A DNA stretch of 36,499 nucleotides from Myxococcota bacterium (lineage in GTDB: Bacteria > Myxococcota > Kuafuiibacteriia > Kuafuiibacteriales > Kuafuiibacteriaceae). The notes beneath the pieces were generated by a model. It ran no database searches and was not told where the DNA came from. It saw nothing but the letters and a program-made list of their open reading frames with translations. A program made the translations under genes and the position numbers. Shown here piece by piece: positions 24,226-33,270 of the stretch; position 1 is the first letter of the stretch, and every line of letters starts with the position of its first letter. The DNA lies in assembly GCA_028289325.1 (NCBI GenBank), contig JANQQN010000433.1, forward strand, positions 1 to 36,499, read 5' to 3'.

Positions 24226-25458
24226 ATGATCATCTCCGTGGTACCCCGCCCTGTGCTTCAAATGCCGAAGCTCAAGGGAGGAACCAGACGCCGCCGGTGG
24301 CATTGGTTCGGGGGCCTCGCGTTCCTCGCCGTGCAGCTCGCGTCATGGCCTGTGGTGAGCCTGATATGTTTGGGACACCGGACGCTTCACGATCTCAACA
24401 ACGAGCAAGCGCCATTCGAACAAGCCGTCGCGATCCTCGCTTTGTTCGCGTTGCTCGGCCTGCTCGGCTCGAGCTTGCTGGCGTGCTGCTACATCGCTCT
24501 GCCCGAATCATGGCTGTCGGGGGATAGCAGCACGCTCCGCCTCGCCGTCCTCACCCTCGGGCTCTCTGCATTCGTCACTGCTCTGTGTGTGCCCGCAATG
24601 TATGCCGCGTACGCTGGAACGACCTGGCAGAGTCCGTTCTTTGTCAGAAGCGTCCCCTATTGGTGCAGCCTGCACTTCTTCGTCTGCTTCACGACCTGGA
24701 GTGCAGTCTTCCATGGTGTTCGCTACCAGATTCGTTTCCATCGCAGTCGCCAGCAGCTCTTGCAGAGTCAGGCGCTGGCACGAGAAGCGCAGCTCGAGGC
24801 GCTCCGTCTTCAGCTGAACCCGCACTTTTTCTTCAACGCGTTGAACTCGGTCATCGGTCTGGTAGAGCTCGACCCGCCCCAGGCGCAAGAGATGCTTCGT
24901 CAGGTCGCGGCGTTGATGCGTCGGACCCTGGACCGCGCCAGCTTCGATATCGTGCGCCTCGACGAGGAAGTCGAGCTTGTTCGCCGTTATCTCCGCTGCG
25001 AGGAGTTTCGCTTCCGCGAACGGCTCCAGGTCCATATCGACGTGCCTGAGCCGCTTGCACGCACTCCAGTTCCCGGCATGCTACTTCAGCCTCTGATCGA
25101 GAACGCCATCCAACACGGTATGAAGCGCGGGTGCGTCCTGCAGATCGAGATCATCGCCCGTGCCCATACAGGCAAGGTCTGGCTGGCCGTGCGCAACAAC
25201 GGAGCCCTCCGCGCGCACGCGGAAGATGATCGCCGTGACCGTACAGGCCTACGACTCGTTCGCCAGCGGCTCAGGGTTCAGTTTCCAGACACCGGCGAGT
25301 TTGAGCTGCGCGAGGATTCAGGTTGGGTCGTCGCGCAGCTCTGCTACGCCCCCGAAGAGGTCCTCAACGTCGTCGAGGGCGATGCTCGGCTTCAATCACA
25401 TCGGGAGGCGGCCCGACGGGACCGGCCAGAAACGATGCCTTCGTCGGCGATCGGCTAG
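24226..25458 (+). CDS. LytS-like sensor histidine kinase 2
   Basis: 410 residues; ATG 24226, with a second in-frame ATG at 24262. Four predicted membrane helices at about 28-50, 66-92, 105-130 and 143-165. The kinase box LQLNPHFFFNALNSVIGLV (195-213) contains phospho-acceptor His200. The ATPase domain shows LIENAIQHGM and TGLRLVRQRL. It is a paralogue of kinase 1 with the same architecture. It diverges from lipoprotein C, and the nearest unpaired regulator is LytTR regulator 2 beyond that gene, so they probably form a split two-component system. The gene ends 50 bp from the convergent lipoprotein D. Confidence 0.9.
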   Translation: MIISVVPRPVLQMPKLKGGTRRRRWHWFGGLAFLAVQLASWPVVSLICLGHRTLHDLNNEQAPFEQAVAILALFALLGLLGSSLLACCYIALPESWLSGDSSTLRLAVLTLGLSAFVTALCVPAMYAAYAGTTWQSPFFVRSVPYWCSLHFFVCFTTWSAVFHGVRYQIRFHRSRQQLLQSQALAREAQLEALRLQLNPHFFFNALNSVIGLVELDPPQAQEMLRQVAALMRRTLDRASFDIVRLDEEVELVRRYLRCEEFRFRERLQVHIDVPEPLARTPVPGMLLQPLIENAIQHGMKRGCVLQIEIIARAHTGKVWLAVRNNGALRAHAEDDRRDRTGLRLVRQRLRVQFPDTGEFELREDSGWVVAQLCYAPEEVLNVVEGDARLQSHREAARRDRPETMPSSAIG

Positions 25459-25507
25459 GCGGGTATCGCGCTTGCGGTGGTGTTAGCAGCCAGACGTCGA
25501 AGACCCC

Positions 25508-26728
25508 CTAGCGAAGCTTTAAAACGTCACGCACGGCACCAGGGGTCTGAATCGCGGAGGCGGGGGCCCCCGGTCCCGTCACCCGGAGCAGGGTCGTGGA
25601 GCCAAAGTCCTCGGTCGAGTCACCCTCGTACACTTCTCCGTCGACCTCGAAATACGTGACCCCCCCTGTGGCGAGGTTTGCTCGTGACACTGGCGAAGCC
25701 GTTTCGGGTTGCGAGAGATCGATCTCGAAGGTTCGCCACCCGCGTAGGCCAAAGAGCTGATTGGCCGTGGTCTCATCGGTGATCGGGAAGTTCTCGGTGT
25801 CGAGGACGCGGACGAAGATCGACGAGCCGTCGACTCGGATGATGCCCCCCGTGGGCCCGCCGGTCACATCGTTCAGCGCGATGGGCGTCGGGTCCGGATC
25901 CCGGCTACCGGCCGGGAGGCGAACCAGGCACGGAGCCGGTCCCTGCGCCGAGCTGATGCCGTGAACGCCCGCGCCCCACGGATCGCTGGCGAAGAAGATG
26001 TCGCCGTTATCCGCCGACGTCACGTGGGCGAGTCCGCCGCACGGGGCCGTTTTGCGTTCCAGTGCTTCGGTCGACGGATTAAAGAAAATGATCTGTGACA
26101 GCTCAGACACCGTCTCCTGCCGCAGGTCGGTGGCATAGGTCGCGAGGATGACCTCGTCACCGCGTCGGACTTCTTCGTTGATGGTGATGAAGGTCGGCTG
26201 GGTCGGGTCGCGAAGGTCGGAGGCGTCGATGGTGTCGGCTATCGTCATGGATTCGAGGTCGAGCTCGACGATCTGAGCTGAAAGCGGGTCGATGAGATAA
26301 CCCCGGTCCGGACCATCGAAGACCATGGCCTCGGACTCCAGCTGCACGCCGAGGTCGGTCAGTAGGACTCGACCGACCTGTCGCACCACCCCATCCTCCA
26401 CTCGGTACTTCCTGATCTCGGAACGCTCCCTTATCGTGGCATAGAACTCTCCGGTGCCTGCAAGGCCATGAATGAATCCGGCTCCTCCGACCTCCAAGGC
26501 ATTGCTCAGATCGACGGACCCTGAATCGATGTCGTCCGTAAAGACAACGAAGAGGTTGGCTTGGAAATTGTTAGTCTCGTCAACCGTCCACAGACCGATC
26601 GCAAACTCGGCATCCCCGACCTCGATTCCTGTCTCATCGCCATCGTCCTCGCAGCCGAGTCCGAGCCCAAAGGCGAGAACACCCAGCGTCGCAACGGCGG
26701 TTCGCTTTAGCCATTGAAGGTATCGCAT
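25508..26728 (-). CDS. Secreted lipoprotein D (six-member family, receptor partner)
   Basis: 406 residues; ATG 26728, with GGAAA-type purine runs upstream. Signal: RT at 9-10, hydrophobic 11-25, GLGC with lipidated Cys26, then EDDGDE. Family motifs: NGDIFFASD and CLVRLPAGS are well kept, whereas the WNPTxM box is altered to IVELDLESM. It ends in DVLKLR. The gene starts 19 bp after the stop of the fusion receptor 26748-29519, so receptor and lipoprotein are one operon, the same order and strand as receptor 1 and lipoprotein A. The repetition of this pairing in one window is the best evidence that these lipoproteins serve TonB-dependent receptors. Confidence 0.77.
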   Translation of the reverse strand: MRYLQWLKRTAVATLGVLAFGLGLGCEDDGDETGIEVGDAEFAIGLWTVDETNNFQANLFVVFTDDIDSGSVDLSNALEVGGAGFIHGLAGTGEFYATIRERSEIRKYRVEDGVVRQVGRVLLTDLGVQLESEAMVFDGPDRGYLIDPLSAQIVELDLESMTIADTIDASDLRDPTQPTFITINEEVRRGDEVILATYATDLRQETVSELSQIIFFNPSTEALERKTAPCGGLAHVTSADNGDIFFASDPWGAGVHGISSAQGPAPCLVRLPAGSRDPDPTPIALNDVTGGPTGGIIRVDGSSIFVRVLDTENFPITDETTANQLFGLRGWRTFEIDLSQPETASPVSRANLATGGVTYFEVDGEVYEGDSTEDFGSTTLLRVTGPGAPASAIQTPGAVRDVLKLR

Positions 26729-26747
26729 CTTTCGCTAGTTTCCTTTC

Positions 26748-29519
26748 CTAGTCGCCTCGCAATGCAGTCGTCGCCTCAAACGACGACGTCATTCGAAAGA
26801 AGAAAGCCCGCCCCGGACGCTGGACTCCGAAGAAATCGAAGGCGGCGGCGTCGGTCAGGTTTTGCCATTCAGCGGTAAGACTGAGCTCACCGAGATCATT
26901 TCGGATCCAGTACGTCAGGCCGGTTGAATGAACGAACTGGCGGTCGACGGTGGCCTTGAACACTGGACTGCCCGCGCTCTCCCAGGTGCGGAAGAACTCC
27001 TCGATGAATCTGGTGTTCCAGAACAGAGTGACCTGGTCGTCTTCGACAACGACGTCGGACAACTGCACCCGGCTGCTCGCGTTGATGAATAGATACGGCT
27101 GATTCGGGATCCGGTCACCCTCGAACAGGCCGAAGGTCCCGTCGGCGGAGGTGTTTCGGAAGTCAAAGTACGTCAGATTTGTGTCGATGACGAAGTAGTC
27201 TTCCGGTGATGTCCAGCCGACATTTACCTCCACGCCGATCGAACGAGCGCTAAACACATTATCGAAGTTGAAGAAACGGTCCGTGCCGATCAGGGTGATC
27301 AGCTGATTCGTTTCCCGGAGAAAACCGTTGATTTCGGAGCGCCACGAGCCGGTTGATCGGTCCTCAAGATTGAAGGTCAGCCCGAGGTTCACGTTGTGGC
27401 TGATCTCCGGCTCCAGCGTCAGATTTGGCGCGATGAGAACACCGTCGCCAAAGGTCTCTTCGGGAGTCGGAAGGCGGGTGGCGAACTCGTAGGAGGCCTT
27501 CGCATAGAGCTCTTCGGTCCATGCGTATCGAAGGGCATTGCCGACGCCGAAGCGGGTGGTCGTGCGGTCGATCTCGCGGATTCGATCCGCGGAAAGCGGA
27601 TCTTCAGAGCTGAGGTGCTGAATATAGCTCTTCACGAAGAAGACATTCTGAAGGCGCGCGTCGAGCAGGTTCGCCTCGTACTCGAGACCACTTACCAGGT
27701 TGAGCAGATCTCGGTCGGCCTCCAGGGGGTCTCGACGGTCAGTCTGGTTGTCGAGCCGCTCGTCCCCGGACTGGGTCGTAAAGGTTGGGGAGACCGAGAG
27801 TCTGAGCGCGTGCCGAGCGTGGAGCTGCCACGACAGGTTGAGTCGGCCCAACAGGCCGTGCCTCCACAGGACTTGGTCGGTCGGAAGGGGCGGAATCTCG
27901 CCGGGAGGGTCTTCGTCGTCGACGCAGACACCGAACCAGTTATAGATGCACCGGCTGACGTCGATGAACTCGGTCGCGGAGTACGAGTAGCCGCCGATCA
28001 CCTCGACCCTAAATGCGTCCGACAGATCGAGCTCGTACCGAACCGTTCCGCCGGCGCTGAACTGCTTCGACTCGACCTCGCCGTAGGGCAACGTCATGAT
28101 GACGTTGTTCTGAATCTCGTTGGAGACGTCCGTCACGAAACCGCGCACGATCAGCCGGTCGGCCCAGGGGCGATCGACGAAACCCACCTCAAGGTTGCCC
28201 CCGCCCGCCCGGTAGGTGTCATGGAAGCGATAGACGTTGGCGGGAACGGGAGTGCCGACGTCGCTGGGGATCTCGACGTCGATGTCATAGTCATTGTCGG
28301 TGTAGTCGAGAAACCCGGCGGCCCGAACGAAGAAGCCGCTGGGAGTGTGAAGCGTTCGGGCGGAAGCAGAGAGCCGCTGGGTATTGAAATCGCCGGCCAG
28401 GTAAGACACGGAGCCCGCTGTCCCGTCGAGGTTGTCGCTCGTGACTAGATTGACCGCGCCGCCGAGGGCGTCGGCACCGAAGCGAATCGGCACGACGCCT
28501 CGGTAGACCTCCCCTCGTTCAACGAGGGCCACCGGTACATTGGCGATACCGAAGGTGTACCCCGATAACTCGAGTGGGACGCCGTCGAGGAAGATTCGCA
28601 CTTGCTCCCCCGTCAGACCGTTGAGCGAGAAGGACGCTTGCGAGCCCAATCCACCCGTCCTGCGAACGCCGACGCCTTTGCTCCGGGCCAAGACCTCGCC
28701 GAGGTCCGCGGTCTGCCGTTGAGCCTCCTTGACCTCGATAACCTGGACCGCCTGCGCTGAACGGCGGAGCCTTTCGGCCGCCGATTCCCCTTGCACCGTC
28801 ACCTGAAGCGCCACCCCTCCGGCGGCGGGCAAGAGTCGAATCAACGGGTCTGCGGTTTGTTCCGCCGCGACCGCGACGGGCAGGGAAGCGTGACCGATTC
28901 CGGGAGCGTCGACCTCGAGCACGTAGGGGCCGGGCTCCATTCGCTGGAGCGCGAACCGGCCGTCGAAATCGGTTCGAACGTTTGAGGTCTCGCCAGACGC
29001 GCTCGTCAGCCGGACATCTACGCCGACGGCTGGCACGTCCCCGGCTCCCGGCATCAAGATCCGACCTGAAATCGAGCCCACCGGCGGCGGCCGTGCGAAC
29101 ACATAGCGATATCGGACCTTGGACGGCACGGGCTGTCCGGCCACCTGGGCCGGTATAAAGCGGAATCGTAGCGCGGCCGCGCGTGCGGCTTCGTCGAAGC
29201 CGTAACCGGCCGGCGTAACGACCTCCGCCTCAGCCACCTGGCCCTGGGCGTCAATCAGCAACGTCAAGACGACTGCGCCTTCACGGCGGGCCCTGAGGGC
29301 CGACTCCGGATAGGGCGCTTCGACGAACTTTATGAGCTCCGGAGGGCGCGGTGCATCGGCAGGCGCCAAAGCGCCATCGTCTTGTAAGGTCGAGTCTTCG
29401 GTTTCGGTCCGGCTGGGCTTGGCGCTTTGGGCTTGAGCGTCGCGTCGTGCCACCACGTGCGAGGCTGTAAACAGGAGGACCAGGGCGAGGGCGAAAGACC
29501 CGCGCGGCGCCAGCTTCAC
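26748..29519 (-). CDS. TonB-dependent receptor 2 fused to a TonB C-terminal domain
   Basis: 923 residues if the GTG at 29519 is the start; it is chosen because a signal peptide follows (hydrophobic 8-22, AQAQ near 30). The frame stays open to an ATG-less position at 29732, so the start is uncertain. Domains: TonB C-terminal-like at about 60-142 (APYPESALRARREGAVVLTL, PAGYGFDEAARAAALRFRF); carboxypeptidase-regulatory-like beta sandwich at about 147-230 (SISGRILMPGAG, TDFDGRFALQRM); plug at about 255-370 (VRRTGGLGSQASFSLNG, VVPIRFGADALGGA); barrel to the end. CIYNWFGVC near residue 522, GDRIPNQPYLF and FDFFGVQRPGRA match receptor 1. The fusion is odd: TonB normally comes from the inner membrane. 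The domain may act as a signalling or decoy module. Operon with lipoprotein D; AraC regulator diverges. Confidence 0.85.
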   Translation of the reverse strand: MKLAPRGSFALALVLLFTASHVVARRDAQAQSAKPSRTETEDSTLQDDGALAPADAPRPPELIKFVEAPYPESALRARREGAVVLTLLIDAQGQVAEAEVVTPAGYGFDEAARAAALRFRFIPAQVAGQPVPSKVRYRYVFARPPPVGSISGRILMPGAGDVPAVGVDVRLTSASGETSNVRTDFDGRFALQRMEPGPYVLEVDAPGIGHASLPVAVAAEQTADPLIRLLPAAGGVALQVTVQGESAAERLRRSAQAVQVIEVKEAQRQTADLGEVLARSKGVGVRRTGGLGSQASFSLNGLTGEQVRIFLDGVPLELSGYTFGIANVPVALVERGEVYRGVVPIRFGADALGGAVNLVTSDNLDGTAGSVSYLAGDFNTQRLSASARTLHTPSGFFVRAAGFLDYTDNDYDIDVEIPSDVGTPVPANVYRFHDTYRAGGGNLEVGFVDRPWADRLIVRGFVTDVSNEIQNNVIMTLPYGEVESKQFSAGGTVRYELDLSDAFRVEVIGGYSYSATEFIDVSRCIYNWFGVCVDDEDPPGEIPPLPTDQVLWRHGLLGRLNLSWQLHARHALRLSVSPTFTTQSGDERLDNQTDRRDPLEADRDLLNLVSGLEYEANLLDARLQNVFFVKSYIQHLSSEDPLSADRIREIDRTTTRFGVGNALRYAWTEELYAKASYEFATRLPTPEETFGDGVLIAPNLTLEPEISHNVNLGLTFNLEDRSTGSWRSEINGFLRETNQLITLIGTDRFFNFDNVFSARSIGVEVNVGWTSPEDYFVIDTNLTYFDFRNTSADGTFGLFEGDRIPNQPYLFINASSRVQLSDVVVEDDQVTLFWNTRFIEEFFRTWESAGSPVFKATVDRQFVHSTGLTYWIRNDLGELSLTAEWQNLTDAAAFDFFGVQRPGRAFFFRMTSSFEATTALRGD

Positions 29520-29718
29520 GAGACGTTTGTCGGAGATCTCCCCTTCTGTTGGTCGGTCGTATTCGTCTTGCGCAGCGACGGTACGCACCGGCACGTCTCT
29601 GCGGGTAGTACGGGCTCGCGGCGCTATCGTTGACCTCCCCACTTGCTGCACTTGATTCGCATTCTTAAAACCGCTAAATCGTCTCCATAGGGGCGATCTG
29701 CTCCGAAAGGGCGTCGTT
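29520..29718. other. Divergent promoter region between receptor 2 and AraC regulator
   Basis: About 200 bases that probably hold both promoters. An AT-richer patch at 29650-29690 contains CACTTGATTCGCATTCTTAAA. It has the half-repeat GAATGCGAATC but no palindrome of the Fur type found elsewhere. Binding by the neighbouring AraC regulator is plausible but not demonstrable. Confidence 0.35.
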
Positions 29719-30600
29719 ATGCGCGAGCACAAGGGGAACCCAGAGACCCTGGAACGGCTGGACGCGGTGATACGCCAACTCCACGGCGTACCGCGGCTGC
29801 TCTTGGACCGCCCTCAGCTTTCTTTGACAGTCGCCGACTATGCGCCGTGGGAGGGGGAGTTTGTGTCCCCCGACGCGGTGGTGTTTAGCGTCTGCCTCTC
29901 GGGGGGCGGACGATTTCGGCTTGGGCAAGCCGACCAGCACATCGAAGGCAAACTACAGCCCGGCAGCATGTCGGTTGGCCTACCGAAAGCGTCGCACCGG
30001 ATCTATCTGCCTCGCATGACGGCGTTGGGTCTCTACGTTCCGGCGGAGCGTCTGGACGCTCTGCTCGTAGAGCCGGTCGACTGGCGGGCCATTAGCTCGA
30101 GGCTGCACCAGGACCGAATGGTGCAGCTTGTGTTGCGCGACCTCGGTCATCGAATCAAGCTCGACAGCTACTCGGATGCGTATGTCGACCACTGCTTGGG
30201 CATGATCACGCATCGAATGCACGATCATGTGAAGCAGCAACCGGTGACGAGCGAGGGAGCCGTGCGGGCCTTACCGCCCCGACTGAGGAGCATTATCGCG
30301 AACCGCATCGAAGAGTCCCTCGACGAGGCCTTAAGCGTCGAAGATCTGGCCCACGCGGCGGGCATCAGCCGTCACCATTTTAGCCGCCGATTCAAACGTA
30401 CGTTTGGTGTGAATCCACAGAACTATATTCGATCCCGCCGTATGGAGCGCGCAAAAGCGCTTCTGATGGACTTCGATATGACCGTGCTCGATGTGGCGAA
30501 TGCCGTCGGCTATAGCAATCCGGGACACTTCTCGGCTGCATTCCGGGCCCATACCGGCGTGACACCTCGTGAATTTCGTCGCTCAAGCCCTCGGAGCTGA
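29719..30600 (+). CDS. AraC-family transcriptional regulator
   Basis: 293 residues; ATG 29719 preceded by AAAGGG at eight bases. The N-terminal part (about 1-190) resembles a ligand-binding AraC domain with cupin-like strands (VFSVCLSGGGRFRLG, GSMSVGLP). The C-terminal 95 residues hold the two helix-turn-helix units: LSVEDLAHAAGISRHHFSRRFKRTFGVNP and then MTVLDVANAVGYSNPGHFSAAFRAHTGVTPREFR. It sits between the divergent receptor 2-lipoprotein D operon and the downstream receptor 3. AraC regulators next to TonB receptors often switch on the receptor when the ligand enters the cell. Ligand and targets cannot be read from sequence. Confidence 0.9.
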   Translation: MREHKGNPETLERLDAVIRQLHGVPRLLLDRPQLSLTVADYAPWEGEFVSPDAVVFSVCLSGGGRFRLGQADQHIEGKLQPGSMSVGLPKASHRIYLPRMTALGLYVPAERLDALLVEPVDWRAISSRLHQDRMVQLVLRDLGHRIKLDSYSDAYVDHCLGMITHRMHDHVKQQPVTSEGAVRALPPRLRSIIANRIEESLDEALSVEDLAHAAGISRHHFSRRFKRTFGVNPQNYIRSRRMERAKALLMDFDMTVLDVANAVGYSNPGHFSAAFRAHTGVTPREFRRSSPRS

Positions 30601-30863
30601 GTTCTCGGCGAGCCAAGCGAGGAAGCCATCGAGAAACCGGGTGGTCGCGGGTCGTTGCCGATGGATCGCTCGGCGTGGACAGCTTGCTGGGAAACGCGTC
30701 CCGACCGTCAATTTGGACTCGGATCTGGGCTCCGACTGTGCCGTCCCCGCTGTGCCATGTTCATAGTGCATTGAAAGTAATGATGGAGAGCTTCATCAAG
30801 GCCGAAGTTCCCAAGGAGCGGCGCCGAAGGCTTCCGATTCATCGGGCTGCCAGGACACCAGCC

Positions 30864-32972
30864 ATGGACGCCCTGCTGCGACCCTTGCGAGGTGGGGTTG
30901 TCGCCTTCCTTATGGTCGCGGCGGTGGCGACCACGGTCCCAGAAGCGGCCTCCCAAACGTCGACCGATCCATCGACGCAACAACAGCTCCGCGCCGCCGA
31001 CGTCTACCCGCGAGCCTTCTTCGACCGCTTCTATCCCCTGACGGCGCTCGATATCCTTAATCGCGTTCCCGGTTTCGCCGTATCCGCGGGTGAAGAGCTC
31101 CGTGGGTTTGGCGGCGGGGCTGGCAACGTTCTCGTCGACGGTGTGCGACCCTCCGTCAAGTCCGAGGGATTAGAGGCGTTCTTGTCCCGCATCCCCGCCG
31201 ACGCGGTGGAGCGGGTCGAGGTCTTTCGTGGGGCCCAGCGCGCAGGAGAGACTGCCGGCCAGTCTCTCGTCGCGAACCTCGTACGGAGCGTGACCAAAAG
31301 GACAGCCGTTCGCTGGTTCGTTGAGGGCGAGTGGGCGCCACAAGGCAACGTGTATCCCTGGGGTGAAGTGTCGGTCGCCCAGCGGCTTGGGGCCTGGCGC
31401 ACCACGAGCAAGGTGACAGCGCTTTGGGAGCGACAAGAGCTCGCGTCTGGCGCTCGGACGGAACGCGACGAGGACGGCGAGTTGATGCAAAGGATCGATG
31501 AGCAGATCCCGGCGACGACGGCCTTTGTTGACCTCGCGACCGAACTGAAAGGTCCGGCTGGCGGCGGGGACCTGACGATCAATGGCAGAGCTCGATGGAG
31601 AGACGAAGGCCGAACAGCCGATCGCCTGGTCTTCGAAGCACAAAGTGACGAGCCCGATACGGCGGATGGTCGGACGACGATCCGCGGTGATGTGCAGTCG
31701 TGGCTCGGTGAAGTCAGCATTGACTGGACCGAAAGCGCGACGCGAGGCTGGGCCCTCAAAGCGCTGGCTCTCGGGACGATTGAAGCGGTCGATTCTCGTA
31801 CGCTCACCACTGAACTCGGGTCTCTCGAAACGATGAGCCGCCGGACGACCTTTGACGCAGATCAGGCTTCGCTCGAGGTCTTGTCGCGGGCCACCCTGGG
31901 CCGGGTCGGGCCGGCGACATGGCGGCCGGAGTTCGGGGTCGAGGTCGCGCTCAACCGGCTCTCCAGCGATTTCTCTTCGTTCGTCGAGGACGACGACGGC
32001 CGTCGCGAAGTCACGCTTCCTGCCGCCTCCGTGGTCGTGACCGAGTACCGCGGAGAAGCGTTCGCCAACCTGGTATGGAATCTGGCCCCCGGGCTGGTTT
32101 TTCAGGGCGGCCTCGCGGCCGAGATCTCCCGATTGAGTGTGTCGGGCGACGCCGAAAACGCGCGTACCTTTTTGTTCATCAAGCCGTCAGCTTCGCTGAA
32201 CTACACGATCCTCGATGCGCTACAGCTGCGAACGGCAGTCCGGCGAACGGTCGGACAGCTCGACTTCGCCGACTTCGCCGCGTCGGCCGAGGCCGAAGAC
32301 GACCGGTTGCTGGGCGGCAATCCAGACCTCAGGCCCGACCAGACTCTGCGCTTAGGGTTCACCGTCGACCTCCGAGACTCGGACTACGGCGGGCTCAACC
32401 TCGAGCTATTTCACGAATGGACGGAAGATGTTCTCGAGCAGGTCATCTTGCCGTCGGGTGCGTCCGGTCTCGGTAACGCGGGAACGGCACGCACATTCGG
32501 TGTCACCGGTTCAGCCTCGCTTCGCCTCGACTTCGTAGGCCTTCTGCTCAAGGGAGCTCGAGTGCAAGGCACCTTCACGATAGCGGAATCCGTAGTAGAC
32601 GATCCGATTACGGATGAATCACGAGTAGTGACGGGGTTCGAGTTTCCCGATATCAATCTCGAGTTTCGCCAGGATCTTCCCGAGTGGCGCTTCGCATGGG
32701 GCGTCTTTTGGTTCCTGCCCACAGATACCGAAGACTACTTCACTGACGAGGCCAGTTTTCGGCGTCGCACCAGCGGACTAGAGATCTACGCGGAGACGAC
32801 GCGCCTTTTAGGTGTCAAGTTTCGCGCTGAAGTCCGTGAAATCACTCAACGCCGCTTCACCCGGGAGCGCCGTTTCTTCGCGCCTTCGCGCGCCGGTGTT
32901 TTCGTTGGTTCGGAAACGGTCGAGCAGCTTCAGGGACCGTTCTTCGAGCTGTCGGTTTCAGGACAGCTCTAG
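30864..32972 (+). CDS. TonB-dependent outer-membrane receptor 3 (divergent type)
   Basis: 702 residues from ATG 30864 (AGGA nearby); an upstream ATG at 30786 would add a basic extension before the same signal peptide (hydrophobic 11-25, then EAASQT). Plug: PLTALDILNRVPGFAVSAGEELRGFGGGAGNVLVDGVRP, then IPADAVERVEVFRGAQ. The barrel has many aromatic strands, a GGNPDLRPDQ turn at the usual late position, and ends in FFELSVSGQL. It is unlike receptors 1 and 2 and resembles receptors of unknown ligand in alphaproteobacteria and Bacteroidetes (impression only). It follows the AraC gene after 263 bp with no lipoprotein partner directly behind it. No Fur-like box was found before it. Confidence 0.8.
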   Translation: MDALLRPLRGGVVAFLMVAAVATTVPEAASQTSTDPSTQQQLRAADVYPRAFFDRFYPLTALDILNRVPGFAVSAGEELRGFGGGAGNVLVDGVRPSVKSEGLEAFLSRIPADAVERVEVFRGAQRAGETAGQSLVANLVRSVTKRTAVRWFVEGEWAPQGNVYPWGEVSVAQRLGAWRTTSKVTALWERQELASGARTERDEDGELMQRIDEQIPATTAFVDLATELKGPAGGGDLTINGRARWRDEGRTADRLVFEAQSDEPDTADGRTTIRGDVQSWLGEVSIDWTESATRGWALKALALGTIEAVDSRTLTTELGSLETMSRRTTFDADQASLEVLSRATLGRVGPATWRPEFGVEVALNRLSSDFSSFVEDDDGRREVTLPAASVVVTEYRGEAFANLVWNLAPGLVFQGGLAAEISRLSVSGDAENARTFLFIKPSASLNYTILDALQLRTAVRRTVGQLDFADFAASAEAEDDRLLGGNPDLRPDQTLRLGFTVDLRDSDYGGLNLELFHEWTEDVLEQVILPSGASGLGNAGTARTFGVTGSASLRLDFVGLLLKGARVQGTFTIAESVVDDPITDESRVVTGFEFPDINLEFRQDLPEWRFAWGVFWFLPTDTEDYFTDEASFRRRTSGLEIYAETTRLLGVKFRAEVREITQRRFTRERRFFAPSRAGVFVGSETVEQLQGPFFELSVSGQL

Positions 32973-33270
32973 CTAGCCGCCGGAGGAGGTCGGACTCCCG
33001 CTGCGGCGTTCCCGCATCTTTCGCAGGTGTCACCCGCGCATCATGTCATCAAACTACAGATGGCGCGAAGCCCAGCGGATATCGTCAACCGAGAAGGTCT
33101 CCGGTGGGCCGTTGGTCGCTCGTGGATCTACCAGGACGCAGGATCATGAGACCCGGGTAAGGCTCGTCGATCGGTGACCCACAAGAGTAGCTCGTTGTCG
33201 CAGATGCGCAAGGCGGCGGCGATAACGCAACGAGCATTGCGATTCGAGGGCGCCAAAGCCGCGTTGACCG
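32973..33270. other. Intergenic region between convergent genes, nothing found
   Basis: About 300 bases after receptor 3 and before the end of lipoprotein E. Short frames on both strands lack motifs. No strong hairpin followed by T residues, no repeat and no RNA gene were seen. Confidence 0.4.

Noticed and set aside
27396..28448. Long plus-strand frame (350 codons) inside receptor 2
   Set aside because: Val/Arg/Glu-rich shadow frame opposite a well-conserved receptor barrel.
29645..29690. Fur-like site between receptor 2 and AraC
   Set aside because: TTGATTCGCATTCTTA contains a direct, not inverted, half-repeat.
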